The notes under the pieces: generated by a model | What the model was told of the DNA's origin: nothing | What the model saw: only the letters and a program-made list of their open reading frames with translations | Database searches by the model: none | NCBI RefSeq assembly: GCF_007971225.1 | Contig: NZ_CP042435.1 | Location: 1,426,001 to 1,490,000, forward strand | Direction of reading: 5' to 3' | Length of the DNA: 64,000 bases | DNA from: Panacibacter ginsenosidivorans | GTDB taxonomy: Bacteria; Bacteroidota; Bacteroidia; Chitinophagales; Chitinophagaceae | Translations under genes and position numbers: made by a program | Shown here: positions 9,969-19,647 of the stretch, piece after piece | How positions within the stretch are numbered: the first letter of the stretch is position 1 | How the letters are laid out: the number at the start of each line of letters is the position of its first letter

Positions 9969-10014
9969 ATAAGTTTTGCATGGCGTCCTAAACAAATTGA
10001 TCTGCCTGGCAACT

Positions 10015-10050
10015 AAAAAAGCACCTTACTGAAAAGTAAGGTGCTTTTTT
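10015..10050. terminator. Bidirectional intrinsic terminator
   Basis: GCACCTTACT and AGTAAGGTGC form a 10-bp stem around GAAA. It is preceded by six A and followed by six T, so it can work on both strands. Confidence 0.9.
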
Positions 10051-10323
10051 ATTACTGCCTGTTTGTAGAATTGTCTGTATGTAAAAATAAAAAAGCCAGA
10101 TCTAGACAGAACCGGCCGTTGCTAACCTATGAAAAACACCAAATTTATTTTAAAGTTTTGCTTACCTCACTTATACTTACTCACTTTGATAACACAAAAT
10201 AACAGCTAAAGTGACCCATGCAAAATAGAATAGCATATCTATCTTATGTAGAATTATTACTACTTGACATTAAGAATAGCTGATAATCTATATTTATTAT
10301 ACCCGCGCAAAAAAAGATTTACA

Positions 10324-10343
10324 GTACAAGTGTGCGACGCAAC
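10324..10343 (-). repeat. GTAC element copy 6 (reverse)
   Basis: Exact core. It is followed by an AGCCCGGCT palindrome and an A-run, upstream of the transporter gene. Inverted partner of copy 5. Confidence 0.9.
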
Positions 10344-10415
10344 GATGTTTACAAGCAGTTCTAAAGCCCGGCTCATAAAAAATAGCTGCCCCAAAAAATA
10401 AAAATCATTTTCTTT

Positions 10416-11336
10416 ATGACTCTTTTAAAATCATTTTCAAATAACAAATTTTCATTGAAAGCAACCGGCGTTAAACTTACTATAACAGGATTATGTTTTG
10501 CTATTCTATGGTCATCAGCTTCTGCTGCTACAAAAATTGGATTGGAATCCGCACAACCTTTTGTAATTGCCGTAACCCGATTTTTTATTGGTGGTGCTAT
10601 TATGTTATTTATTACGCATGTGCTGTTGAAAAAACGTTTACCAAAACAAAAAGAATGGAATCAACTTGCCATGTACGGTTTACTCAACATCAGCATTTAC
10701 CTTGGTTGCTATGTAATTGCCATGCAAAATGTTTCAGCCGGGTTAGGCTCTTTATCTGTAGGCACAAACCCTGTACTGATAAGCATTATAACTTCTATCT
10801 GGCTTAAGCAACCAGTTAAAGGAAATACCATTTTCAGTTTACTGCTTTGCACTGCAGGTATTGTAATTGCCGCTTACCCTTTATTGGAAAACAGTTACGC
10901 TACGCCAACGGGACTTATTATTCTTTCTATCAGTATGCTGTCTTATTCTGTCGGTGCTTTATATTTTTCTCAAAAAAAATGGAACGACCTGCATATACTT
11001 ACCATCAATGGATGGCAAACTTTATTGGGTGGCCTTTTTTTATTACCATTTCTTTTTATTTTCTATGACAAAACTAAAAACACTTATGATCTCAAGTGGA
11101 TTAGTTGTGTATTATGGTTAGCAATTCCTGTATCTATTGGTGCTGTTCAATTGTGGCTTTATTTATTAAGAAATAATCCTGTAAAAGCATCCTTCTGGTT
11201 ATTTCTCTGCCCGGCTTTTGGGTTTGTTATTGCAGCAATATTAATGAAAGAACCTATAAGCACTTATACATTTATTGGTGTAGCTTTTGTAATTGCAGGT
11301 CTATACCTGGTGCAAAAGAAAAAAGCAACAGTGTGA
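10416..11336 (+). CDS. EamA/DMT family inner-membrane transporter
   Basis: The 306-residue protein consists almost wholly of hydrophobic segments (about ten), in two halves of roughly five, as in the drug/metabolite transporter superfamily with duplicated EamA domains. Typical features are LWSSASAATKIGLESAQPF early in the first half, GLGSLSVGTNPVLISI, and a second-half VALNKEP-like stretch ILMKEPISTYTFIGVAFVIAGL. Such carriers export amino acids, nucleosides or metabolites; the substrate cannot be predicted. The stop codon lies in the loop of the terminator hairpin at 11321-11347, so translation and termination overlap. Confidence 0.85.
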   Translation: MTLLKSFSNNKFSLKATGVKLTITGLCFAILWSSASAATKIGLESAQPFVIAVTRFFIGGAIMLFITHVLLKKRLPKQKEWNQLAMYGLLNISIYLGCYVIAMQNVSAGLGSLSVGTNPVLISIITSIWLKQPVKGNTIFSLLLCTAGIVIAAYPLLENSYATPTGLIILSISMLSYSVGALYFSQKKWNDLHILTINGWQTLLGGLFLLPFLFIFYDKTKNTYDLKWISCVLWLAIPVSIGAVQLWLYLLRNNPVKASFWLFLCPAFGFVIAAILMKEPISTYTFIGVAFVIAGLYLVQKKKATV

Positions 11337-11347
11337 CTGTTGCTTTT
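11321..11347 (+). terminator. Terminator overlapping the stop codon of the DMT gene
   Basis: AAAAGCAACAG pairs with CTGTTGCTTTT around the loop TGTGA. The TGA stop at 11334-11336 is in the loop. It sits between convergent genes and can act in both directions. Confidence 0.8.
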
Positions 11348-11362
11348 AAAAAACATAATTTT

Positions 11363-12919
11363 TTATTTAGTGTTTCGCAACTTTTGCTGGTATTTATCAA
11401 TAAAATCAAACTCTGCTTTTACGGAAATAGGTTTTATCTTTTGTTCATCTGCATCTAAAACCATTATGGCATCTTTACCTGCATCAAACGAATCCCATCG
11501 CGGAAGCCCCGCTCCGTTTGGATTCCCGGTCGTTGCAAAATTTACCCAGTAAGAAGAGATAATATCTTCCAGCTGTTTATCGGCATCTGTCCATTGCAAA
11601 TTCCATGTATGTAAAGTATGTAATGCATAGGGTACTTCAGAAGTATGAAATGCACCCCACTTTTCTTCACCCGGTGATACATGATTGAATTGATACAAAT
11701 ACACTTTGTTTTTCCCTTTGCTGCTTTGCATGCGCGCCCATGTATATGCCTGCCATGCAAAAAGATTATCACGCCCTAAATTGAATGCTGATTTTTTTAT
11801 TTCTGCAGGTGTGTTGCCAGGAAATACTTTTAAAAATTCTGCAGACAAATCACCATACTGTTTTCCGGCATTTGCTTTATATTCATCGGGTGATGGGTCT
11901 TTACCAAAAGCAAAACCCTCATCACCATTCCAGCCTGTAAGCAGCGGCACATCATTTTGTTTTGATGCGTCAAAAATATTGTAAACACTAGTTGGTAAAA
12001 CATAACCGTCTATTACCGGGCCTGCAGAAAACGAAGCGGAGGCTTTTTGCAGATCTTCTGCGCTCATCTTTCTCATATCAGCAATTGAACTTGCTTTAAC
12101 AGCCTGCATGAATTTATTACCGTTTTCTTCTGCCGTATGCAATGTCAATGCTCTTCCATCGCTGTTGAACATGGCACCGCTCTCTCCTATCGCACGTTGA
12201 AACAATCCTTTTGCAACAGGCGAAGCCGTCAATGCATTTACGCTGAATGATCCTGCTGATTGCCCTGCAATAGTTACCCTTTCTGGATCTCCACCAAACG
12301 CAGCAATATTTTTTTTCACCCATTGCAACGCTGCGATCTGATCAAGGAATGCAAAATTGCCAGATGCTTTGCCATTAGATTCTTTTGTTAATTCAGGATG
12401 CGCCAAAAAACCAAACACACCCACACGATAATTAATGGATACAAATACCACTCCTTTCTTTGCTAAATTTTCTCCATCATAAATAGCACACGCACTGCCA
12501 CCTGATGTAAAACCACCACCATAAATCCAAACAATAACAGGTCTTTTGTCTTTTGAAGATTTTGCAGCTGTCCATACATTCAGATACAAGCAATCTTCGC
12601 TTATCGGTTGCTCCGGAATCAAAAACTCCGGCGTGTACATCATGAATGGTGTTGGTTTATTCTGCATGGGGCTTGCAGAAAAAGCATCACATTTTTTTAC
12701 ACCTTCCCATGCTGCAACAGGTTGCGGTGCTTTCCATCTTAACGCACCAACTGGCGGAGTCGCAAATGGTATTCCCTTAAATATATGAATACTATTGTCA
12801 GCATTCGCTGTGCCAGACACAAAACCTGCATTGGTTTTCACAATGTCAAGGTTTTCCTGTGCAGTTGCCTGCAGTGTTACTGCTGATAAAAATATTATTG
12901 AAACAAAATATTTTTTCAT
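11363..12919 (-). CDS. Secreted type-B carboxylesterase (para-nitrobenzyl esterase-like)
   Basis: The 518-residue protein has a signal peptide (MKKYFVSIIFLSAVTLQATAQ) and the carboxylesterase type B fold. Seen features are FKGIPFATPPVGALRWKAP, the EDCLYLNVW signature, the oxyanion motif YGGGF, the nucleophile elbow AGQSAGS (Ser near residue 220), an acid in GWNGDEG and the catalytic His in GAFHTSEVPY. It hydrolyses carboxylic esters. Its position beside other esterases and glycosidases suggests removal of ester decorations from plant-type polysaccharides or glycosides, which is inference. It is transcribed away from a GTAC element and converges with the DMT gene. Confidence 0.9.
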   Translation of the reverse strand: MKKYFVSIIFLSAVTLQATAQENLDIVKTNAGFVSGTANADNSIHIFKGIPFATPPVGALRWKAPQPVAAWEGVKKCDAFSASPMQNKPTPFMMYTPEFLIPEQPISEDCLYLNVWTAAKSSKDKRPVIVWIYGGGFTSGGSACAIYDGENLAKKGVVFVSINYRVGVFGFLAHPELTKESNGKASGNFAFLDQIAALQWVKKNIAAFGGDPERVTIAGQSAGSFSVNALTASPVAKGLFQRAIGESGAMFNSDGRALTLHTAEENGNKFMQAVKASSIADMRKMSAEDLQKASASFSAGPVIDGYVLPTSVYNIFDASKQNDVPLLTGWNGDEGFAFGKDPSPDEYKANAGKQYGDLSAEFLKVFPGNTPAEIKKSAFNLGRDNLFAWQAYTWARMQSSKGKNKVYLYQFNHVSPGEEKWGAFHTSEVPYALHTLHTWNLQWTDADKQLEDIISSYWVNFATTGNPNGAGLPRWDSFDAGKDAIMVLDADEQKIKPISVKAEFDFIDKYQQKLRNTK

Positions 12920-13024
12920 TATTCTTTTTATAATTGATTTTTTTACTGACCCGTACCGTTACTATTAAACATGGTTGCGTCAAACGCTTCAGTATTTTGT
13001 TCTTTGCTGAACATATAACAAAGT

Positions 13025-13044
13025 GTACAAGTGTGCGACGCAAC
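13025..13044 (-). repeat. GTAC element copy 7 (reverse)
   Basis: Exact core. Its A-rich outer end runs into the stop codon of the minus-strand gene at 13081. Confidence 0.9.
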
Positions 13045-13080
13045 AGATGATGCCACAACCACTAAAGATTGTAACAAAAA

Positions 13081-14667
13081 TTATTTCTGCTTCATTGCTT
13101 CAGCAATTGCTTTCTCTGCAAGCGGCTCCATTATTTTATAACCTGCAAGATTTGGATGTACACCGTCACCAGACAAATTCGCTGGCAAACCATTGCGTTC
13201 ATCTTTCATTGCACTGAAATAATCGAGATATACCACATTATTTTTTGCAGCATACTCCTTCAGCATGGCATTTAGCTTTACAACTTTTGGTGCAGGCTCC
13301 ATACCGGGATGCCATGGAAAATCAAATGCAGGCAAAACAGATGAAATAACAGGATGAATTTTATTTGCTTTGGCCAACTCAACCATGGAGACAATGTTGC
13401 CGAATGTTTCTTCGAGGGTCATTGGTCCTGTGTTTTGTGCAATATCATTAATACCTGCAAGAATCACTACCACAGCGGGTTTCAGGTCAATAACGTCAGG
13501 ACGGAAGCGGATCAGCATTTGTGGCGTTGTTTGCCCGCTGATTCCTCTATCAATATAATTTTTACCAGCAAAGAATGATGAGTCTGCGTTGATCCAGCCA
13601 TCAGTTATAGAATTGCCCATGAATACAACACGCGGCTTGGTTGAAGTAGTTGATGCAAGCGCTGTATTTGCATCTCTGTAGCGACCAAGATTTTGCCAGT
13701 CATTATGAAAGCGTTTTTCATTTTCTTTTTGCATGTCATCAAGCTGCCAGTCTGTAAATTTTTTCATCCAGTCTGGCTGATGCAACATTTTCAAATAACC
13801 ATTCAATCTAAGCCAATCGCCAAAACGATCGATCCATGTATCACTCGGCAGATGCTGCACACGCAAACCAAAACCATGATTGCCTGTTGAATAAATATGA
13901 AGCTCGGCAGAATGTTTTGATGCTAACCATTGCTGGTAAAGATTAATACTGTGTGGTGTTAGTTGAAAGCCATCATCTGTTGCTACTGTAATAAACATCG
14001 GTGGTGCATCTGCCGGTATATTATTAACCATTTCGGGTGGAAAAAAAGGATAGATAGGCGCAATAAAATCAGGCTTGTTTTCTGCAGTGTATCCAAATGC
14101 AGTTGATGCGGTAACAGTGCCGCCTGCCGAAAAACCAATGATGCCTATTTTATTTTTATCTATCCCAAATTCTGCAGCATGACTGCGTACATAAGCAATT
14201 GCATTCCTGCCATCTGCTACTGCAAGTGGTATATCTGCTTTCATTTCTGTTTCAAGTTCAGGCTTGCCTACCTTGCTCATGAACTCTGCTGCAGGATCGT
14301 TGGTAAGACAATGTATTAATCTGTATTTAAGAACAAAACAGGTAACGCCTTTTTTTACAAGCCACTTTGCCACATCATAACCTTCGCTGTTAATAGAAAG
14401 TGCATGAAACCCGCCGCCAGGACAAATAATAACCGCTGTACCTGTTGATTGCATTGAATCTGGTGCAAACACTGTAAGGGTAGGATGTGAAACATTATAT
14501 ACCACTTTTGTTTGCCAGATATTGCTATCATTCTCTGCTTCATTCCATGTCCAGCTTTCTGAACCCGGCGCAGCTCCGTTGTATAATTGAATTACTTTTT
14601 GCTGTGCGTGTGCAATAACAAAAATGAATAAACCAATAAAGAAGAATGGCAATGATCGTTTGAGCAT
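13081..14667 (-). CDS. Two-domain esterase: alpha/beta hydrolase fused to SGNH/GDSL hydrolase
   Basis: This 528-residue secreted protein (signal peptide near 1-22, ending AHAQQ) carries two unrelated esterase folds. Residues about 55-290 form an alpha/beta hydrolase with oxyanion motif CPGGGFH and nucleophile elbow GFSAGG; a catalytic His lies in STGNHGFGLR. Residues about 345-528 form an SGNH hydrolase: block I MGNSITDG, block II GISGQTT, block III GIND, block V GDGVHPN. Each half has a full set of catalytic residues. Such fusions are known among carbohydrate esterases acting on acetylated xylan or pectin. The GH3 gene upstream on the same strand supports that role. The substrate is not proven. 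Confidence 0.88.
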   Translation of the reverse strand: MLKRSLPFFFIGLFIFVIAHAQQKVIQLYNGAAPGSESWTWNEAENDSNIWQTKVVYNVSHPTLTVFAPDSMQSTGTAVIICPGGGFHALSINSEGYDVAKWLVKKGVTCFVLKYRLIHCLTNDPAAEFMSKVGKPELETEMKADIPLAVADGRNAIAYVRSHAAEFGIDKNKIGIIGFSAGGTVTASTAFGYTAENKPDFIAPIYPFFPPEMVNNIPADAPPMFITVATDDGFQLTPHSINLYQQWLASKHSAELHIYSTGNHGFGLRVQHLPSDTWIDRFGDWLRLNGYLKMLHQPDWMKKFTDWQLDDMQKENEKRFHNDWQNLGRYRDANTALASTTSTKPRVVFMGNSITDGWINADSSFFAGKNYIDRGISGQTTPQMLIRFRPDVIDLKPAVVVILAGINDIAQNTGPMTLEETFGNIVSMVELAKANKIHPVISSVLPAFDFPWHPGMEPAPKVVKLNAMLKEYAAKNNVVYLDYFSAMKDERNGLPANLSGDGVHPNLAGYKIMEPLAEKAIAEAMKQK

Positions 14668-14736
14668 ACTAAAATATTTTGAGGAATGAATATAAAAAAT
14701 TTTTTACCGGGCTTTTGTTTCTTTTTTCAACTTTAC

Positions 14737-14755
14737 TTGCGTCGCACTCTTGTGC
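14737..14755 (+). repeat. GTAC element copy 8 (forward)
   Basis: TTGCGTCGCACTCTTGTGC. It pairs with copy 9 to form a near-perfect inverted repeat with a 31-base spacer. Confidence 0.88.
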
Positions 14756-14786
14756 GCTTTATTCATAGTTGAGCAAAATACAGAAC

Positions 14787-14806
14787 GTACAAGAGTGCGA
14801 CGCAAC
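14787..14806 (-). repeat. GTAC element copy 9 (reverse)
   Basis: GTACAAGAGTGCGACGCAAC. The outer side merges into the 3' end of the GH3 gene. Confidence 0.9.
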
Positions 14807-14844
14807 GGAAGCTTCATGCATATTCTACTGTACGGCTAACAAAA

Positions 14845-17169
14845 TTATTTTACTTTATACTTTGTAGTTCTTGCATCTTTTATAACGCCTTTCCAGTTTA
14901 ATCCATAACCAAAATCATATACATTGCCCTGGCTGTCTTTATAACATTGCATATCGTGAGGTACATCTTCGTTTTGCTTTTCTACAACCTGCATATTGGC
15001 CGGCATTTGAAAAGGTAACAAGCCAGAGGGTTCTGCATTGCCGGTAAGTATATCAAGAATAGCCTGGGCCTGCACACCAAAATTTACAAGAATAGCATTT
15101 GCATCTTTTTCAAACTCTGAAAAAACCATCGGGTTGGATACATTAACAGAAACTATAACAGGCTTGCCTTTCATCTTTGTAAAAGTTTCTGTAACCATTG
15201 CAAGATCTGTTGTATTTATAGCCGTTACTGTTTTGCCTTTATAAGATCGGTTGGTAAATTTTTCAAACTTATCACCGCCTGCAATACTTGTTGCACGTGC
15301 ATCTGTTGCAGTGTAAGGGCCATACTGTAAACTAATTGGCAAATAACCATTGCCGCCTGCTTTTACATCATCAGCTTTGTAGCCCAGACCACTATTTGGG
15401 CTATTGATAAATACCAATGCATAATCTGCTTCATCAGGATTATCTGTAACGTTGAAATATTTTTTGATAATGTTCAAGCTGACAGGATAATCTAATTTTT
15501 CCGGTGTTTCCATACCTAAGAAATTTCTGCCGGCAGGTGTAAATTGTTTGGGCACATACACTGTTTTATTTTTTTGTAGCGGCAATACATTGTTTTTGTT
15601 TTTCAACAAAACCATTGACTTCAATTGAGCATCGTAACCAGCTTTCATAAATTCAGGATTACCTACGAGGCTCTTTGATATTTCAGGATCTACATAAGGG
15701 TTTTCAAATAATCCGGTTCTAAAAATATTTTTCAATAAACGTACAGCGGATTCTTCAAACCTTGCACGCATAAATTTTTCACCGTGTTCTCTTACACCTA
15801 TGTTGTATGCTTCTATAACCGGTGCTGCATCATTGTTTCCGCCAAACTGGTCAACACCCGCCATCAATATTTTATAATGCCGTTGTGCAAGTGTTAGTGA
15901 ATCTACTCCCCATGACTTTCCTGTTATAAAAATATCAACGGCTGTTTCATCACCTGTTACCAACCAGTCTGTGCAAACCACACCATCATAATGATATTTT
16001 TTTCTCAGCAGATCTGTGATGATATACGAGTTATAGTTATTAGCAACGTTCTCATGATTCTTTGTATCCTGGTTCCAGGATATAGTATAGTAAGGCATTA
16101 CAGCAGCAGCCATACCTGTTTTACCTTCGAGCTTGAATGCGCCTTCTGTAAAGGGAACCTGGTGTTGTGCAAAATTATTTCCAGGATACACTGCATATTT
16201 TCCAAAGCCATAGTGCGCATCTCTTCCACCTTCTCCGCTGCCGCCACCAGGCCAGTGTTTCACCATAGCATTTACACTATTATAGCCCCAGCCATCTTTT
16301 ATTTCTTTATCACCTGTTGATGTTTGAAAGCCATCGATATAAGCACGGGCCATATCAGCAGCGAGTTTTGGATCTTCGCCAAATGTGCCGCTGAAGCGAT
16401 TCCAGCGTGGTTCAGAAGCCATATCAATCTGTGGAGATAATGCAGTTGCAATACCCAATGCACGATATTCCTGTGCAGCAATGTGTCCAAACTGTTTTAC
16501 GACAGCAGGATCAAATGTTGCAGCCAAACCCAGTGACCCGGGCCACATTGAAATAGCACCACCGGCACCCGCATTGAACTCTGCATTGGCAATAGTTCCA
16601 TGACGAGGATCAGAACTGTTGTTTGCAGGAATACCCAGGCCAATACTTTCTGTAAGTGCCTGTACATTGTTATTCCATTCTGCTGCTACTTCAGGGCTTT
16701 TAACAGAAGTAACCAATACATGCCGAACATTATCTTTCGTTAGAAAAGTCTTTTGTTGGTCGCTGAGGTCTGACGCATTGGCACCACTTTCTGCAAACGA
16801 TTTACCATTATATGTGCCAGCGAAAGGACCTGTTGGCGCGGTGGGAATCGGCTGATGCCTGCTATATAACATAAGCCCGGCAATTTGCTCAACACTCATT
16901 TGAGACGCAAGGTCTTTTGCACGGACGTCTGCTGACAAACGCCAATCTTCATACTTATCCAGCTTACCATTTTTATTAAGGTCTTTAAATGCAAAGCCAT
17001 CAACGATAATAAGCTTTACACCTGAAGATGTTGAGTAGCCAAGTGTTTGCCCGTTCTTGTTGGTAACCGTACTAAGTGTGCCGTTAATTTTTTCACTCCA
17101 GTTTTGAGCGTGCAATAATGCAGCTTGCAAAACAAGACAAAGAGTGATGGACAGTTTTATTTTCCTCAT
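14845..17169 (-). CDS. Exported glycoside hydrolase family 3 (beta-glucosidase/xylosidase type)
   Basis: The 774-residue protein has a signal peptide (MRKIKLSITLCLVLQAALLHAQ). The GH3 (alpha/beta)8 domain (about 45-490) includes GLMLYSRHQP, NNSSDPRHGT, the KHWPGGGSGEGGRDAHY substrate-binding loop and the nucleophile motif GVVCTDW (Asp near residue 401). The alpha/beta sandwich domain follows (SMVLLKNKNNVLPL through GLLPFQMP). It ends near YDFGYGLNW without the fibronectin-III-like tail many GH3 enzymes carry. It removes terminal non-reducing beta-linked sugars. It is next to a GH-A-like lipoprotein and esterases. Interestingly, an orphan GH3 tail lies at 21904-22095, but it is clearly from another gene copy. 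Confidence 0.92.
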   Translation of the reverse strand: MRKIKLSITLCLVLQAALLHAQNWSEKINGTLSTVTNKNGQTLGYSTSSGVKLIIVDGFAFKDLNKNGKLDKYEDWRLSADVRAKDLASQMSVEQIAGLMLYSRHQPIPTAPTGPFAGTYNGKSFAESGANASDLSDQQKTFLTKDNVRHVLVTSVKSPEVAAEWNNNVQALTESIGLGIPANNSSDPRHGTIANAEFNAGAGGAISMWPGSLGLAATFDPAVVKQFGHIAAQEYRALGIATALSPQIDMASEPRWNRFSGTFGEDPKLAADMARAYIDGFQTSTGDKEIKDGWGYNSVNAMVKHWPGGGSGEGGRDAHYGFGKYAVYPGNNFAQHQVPFTEGAFKLEGKTGMAAAVMPYYTISWNQDTKNHENVANNYNSYIITDLLRKKYHYDGVVCTDWLVTGDETAVDIFITGKSWGVDSLTLAQRHYKILMAGVDQFGGNNDAAPVIEAYNIGVREHGEKFMRARFEESAVRLLKNIFRTGLFENPYVDPEISKSLVGNPEFMKAGYDAQLKSMVLLKNKNNVLPLQKNKTVYVPKQFTPAGRNFLGMETPEKLDYPVSLNIIKKYFNVTDNPDEADYALVFINSPNSGLGYKADDVKAGGNGYLPISLQYGPYTATDARATSIAGGDKFEKFTNRSYKGKTVTAINTTDLAMVTETFTKMKGKPVIVSVNVSNPMVFSEFEKDANAILVNFGVQAQAILDILTGNAEPSGLLPFQMPANMQVVEKQNEDVPHDMQCYKDSQGNVYDFGYGLNWKGVIKDARTTKYKVK

Positions 17170-17250
17170 AGCAATAGTTATAATTTTTTTATGTAGCCGA
17201 TTGTTGCATAAATAATATTAACTGTTACACATGTTAAGTTATGGGGTTGC

Positions 17251-18270
17251 TTATTTTTTGAATTCGGCAACGGCTTTCCCAAGCTCAGAAAGTGTACCAC
17301 CGCTATTTAATGCATCGCCGGCACTATTACTTCCGGCAGATCTAACTCCATTAAACGTGTCACCACTCCAAAACATATAAATAGGATAGTTTGCTTCCCT
17401 GGCCATTTTTAAATAACCCGTAATGAGTTGCGGGGTTACCCCCTTCATGCTTATTTCATTTGTCATTACAGCGTGTCCTGTATAATTACTTAACCATTTG
17501 CTAAGACTAACAAAGTCACTGATGTCTCGTTTGGATTTCTCAGGTTGAAATTTATGATGTATGTTAGTGGCATATACTTCATGTGTTCTTTCGAAGTCCA
17601 TTAATTGCCTTGTGTGCTCAACTCTTATATCGCCCGTAATTTTATCTTTCACAGCTTGTACTAATTGCAGATGCATAGCGCCACTTACCACTTTTATATG
17701 ATAAGGCTTTGCTATTTCTATGCACATACGCAACTCTTCCAGGTAGTTTTTGAAATCTCCTTTGTAGTATTTAAGATTGATAGGTTCATTTTCAATAACC
17801 GCAATAAAGTTATCAACACCAATATTGTTTTTTACATCTTCGCACAGTTGCTTAAATGCTTTTTTAAATTGTATCGTATCGGCCCCATGGAGATATTCAA
17901 CAATATTACTGCCGGAGGTATTTGTTGCATTCACATTCGTTACACAAATAAAACCTGCTTTGTGAAATTGAACTAATGGTTCGGGAAGTGATGTGTAAGT
18001 ATCCATTGAAATAGAAGATGGTCTTATGCAGGATAAGTGCATTTGCTTAGCCACATAAATTTGATTCTCGCTTTTATCGTGCTGAATTTTTGCGCCAAAA
18101 AGCGTTTTTCCTGAATAAGCCGTATCAGGCAGTGTTTGGTATCCGCCATCTCCTGTAGTCTTAGGTTTATCATCTGACAGGTTCTTCCTGTTAGCACAAC
18201 TTACCAGTGCAATACAAGTAACAATCGCAAGGGACGCAAGCAAGGAAATTGTAAAAAAGGTTCTTTTCAT
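17251..18270 (-). CDS. Lipoprotein with GH-A clan-like TIM-barrel (putative glycoside hydrolase)
   Basis: The 339-residue protein begins with a lipoprotein signal (hydrophobic run ending ALVSC, lipobox Cys near 25). The remainder has TIM-barrel features of clan GH-A: VIENEPIN with a candidate acid/base Glu near residue 163, and VMTNEIS with a candidate nucleophile Glu near 271, both at the ends of predicted strands. IYMFWSGDTF resembles the strand-8 aromatic motif. No specific GH family was recognised with confidence (GH5, GH39 or GH53-like are possible). Downstream lies the GH3 gene on the same strand, 81 bases away, so the two may be one operon. Confidence 0.7.
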   Translation of the reverse strand: MKRTFFTISLLASLAIVTCIALVSCANRKNLSDDKPKTTGDGGYQTLPDTAYSGKTLFGAKIQHDKSENQIYVAKQMHLSCIRPSSISMDTYTSLPEPLVQFHKAGFICVTNVNATNTSGSNIVEYLHGADTIQFKKAFKQLCEDVKNNIGVDNFIAVIENEPINLKYYKGDFKNYLEELRMCIEIAKPYHIKVVSGAMHLQLVQAVKDKITGDIRVEHTRQLMDFERTHEVYATNIHHKFQPEKSKRDISDFVSLSKWLSNYTGHAVMTNEISMKGVTPQLITGYLKMAREANYPIYMFWSGDTFNGVRSAGSNSAGDALNSGGTLSELGKAVAEFKK

Positions 18271-18366
18271 AGTTCCAAATTTTTTTTTACTGAATGGTCT
18301 TCAAATTTACGGTTAAGGCGGTTATTAGCCGTTTTAAACATTTTGTTGTTGCATAGAATTGTTGCA

Positions 18367-18386
18367 GTACAAGTGAGTGACACAAC
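18367..18386 (-). repeat. GTAC element copy 10 (reverse, GTGAGTGACACAAC subfamily)
   Basis: Exact subfamily-B core preceded by GTTGCA as in copy 2. It lies at the 3' end of the minus-strand isomerase gene. Confidence 0.9.
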
Positions 18387-18427
18387 AGTAGTACCATAGT
18401 AGCAATGAAGCTAAGTACATAAAACTA

Positions 18428-19342
18428 TTATCCAAGCATCCTGGTTAAATAGGCATAGCTTGCTGTAATGCTTGCCAGCGCATCTTTTGGCATATCGTGC
18501 TCTACAAAGAAATGTTTCATGCCTGCTGTGGAAGCAGCGTCGAATATGCGTTTATAATCGATGGTGCCACTGCCAACGGGAAGAATATCTTCTCTTGATG
18601 CATCAAGATCTTTTACATGCCATAATGGAAAGCGACCGGGATTTTGTTTGAACAACTCAACCGGATCTTTACCACCTTTTGTTGCCCATGCAAGATCAAG
18701 TTCCATCTGCATTTTTGTTTGAGACAGGAACATTTCATAAGGCACCTGCCCTTCTACTGTATGAAATTCTGCATCGTGATTGTGGTATGCAAAACCGATG
18801 CCTGCTTTCTTACAGGCTTCATCTGTTTTGTTCAGCACTTCAATAGAAGATTTTATATCATCAAGTGTATTGATAGGTGTGTTTGCACAAACCAAAAATT
18901 CAACGCCACCTTCTGCAGCTTCGTCAACAAGTTCCTGCGTATTATCTCTTAGGTTACGCATTGGCGGAATAACCAATGGCTTACCATCGGCACCGGTTGG
19001 CATCTTTGCACCAGGAGGCATTTTAAAAGGTGCACCTAACACATGATGCGATTTCCATGAAAGACCAATGCTTGTTAAGTATGCAGCAAACTCTTTTGGC
19101 TTCATACCATAATAGCCGTCTTTCTTGCTGAAGGCAGATTCAATTTCTTTATAGCCAACACCTGCAATTTTTTTCAATGTGCCTTCTACATCGTTATCTA
19201 TTTCGTTAAAGAAAGTAAATAACTGCAAGCCTATTGGATGCATAGCTTTTTCGCCAAAAAATGCTTTGGCAGTTCCCGTTAATGCCGTACCACCGAGTAC
19301 CAGTGCGCCGGAACTTTGCAAAAATTTTCTGCGGTTATACAT
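18428..19342 (-). CDS. Sugar phosphate isomerase/epimerase-like protein with Tat-type leader
   Basis: The 304-residue protein starts MYNRRKFLQSSGALVLGGTA, a twin-arginine-type export signal. The body is a xylose-isomerase-like TIM barrel (AP endonuclease 2 family): IGLQLFTFF, GYKEIE, the FAYHNHDAEF metal-site strand, MELDLAWA, LWHVKDLD and a final FVEHD. These acidic and His residues normally bind divalent metal. Many Bacteroidota homologues are annotated as sugar isomerase/epimerases or 3-keto-sugar hydratases. It fits with the surrounding glycan-processing genes. The exact reaction is unknown. Confidence 0.85.
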   Translation of the reverse strand: MYNRRKFLQSSGALVLGGTALTGTAKAFFGEKAMHPIGLQLFTFFNEIDNDVEGTLKKIAGVGYKEIESAFSKKDGYYGMKPKEFAAYLTSIGLSWKSHHVLGAPFKMPPGAKMPTGADGKPLVIPPMRNLRDNTQELVDEAAEGGVEFLVCANTPINTLDDIKSSIEVLNKTDEACKKAGIGFAYHNHDAEFHTVEGQVPYEMFLSQTKMQMELDLAWATKGGKDPVELFKQNPGRFPLWHVKDLDASREDILPVGSGTIDYKRIFDAASTAGMKHFFVEHDMPKDALASITASYAYLTRMLG

Positions 19343-19647
19343 GTCACTTGTGTTTTAGTATTTTAAAATTATATTAGTGTTGCCAGTTTAATTTATTTGG
19401 AGGGATATGTGGAGTTTAATTAGTTACAGAAACAATCAACAGCCAATAATCGCATCTACAAAAATAGCCCGGCAAAATATGCCGGGGCTATTGGTTGTTG
19501 GCTTAGAAAAATGTACCGGAATTTCTTATGTGCATTATAAACATATTTAGCAGGCAGCAATTATTCCGTAATCAATACGCAATGAAGATAATTATAAATT
19601 TTAATCCATAAATTTTATTTTGTGACTTAAATTTCTACTTTTAAGGT
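19343..19647. other. Divergent intergenic region
   Basis: It separates the minus-strand isomerase gene from the plus-strand regulator gene. It contains the hairpin at 19463-19492 and must hold both promoters. TACTTTTA just before 19648 resembles a -7 box. Confidence 0.45.
19463..19492. other. Stable hairpin in a divergent promoter region
   Basis: AATAGCCCGGC pairs with GCCGGGGCTATT (one extra G) around AAAATAT. There is no T-run, and both flanking genes point away, so it is unlikely to be a terminator. An operator or mRNA-leader structure is possible. Confidence 0.5.

Larger units (their letters stand above)
9913..10415. other. Intergenic stretch of 503 bases
   Basis: It contains GTAC elements 5 and 6 as an inverted pair with a strong bidirectional terminator between them. 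No ORF seen. Confidence 0.6.

Noticed and set aside
10493-11121. Overlapping plus-strand ORFs of 73-104 residues in other frames of the DMT gene
   Set aside because: They are Cys/Phe/Tyr-rich frame shadows of a membrane protein gene.
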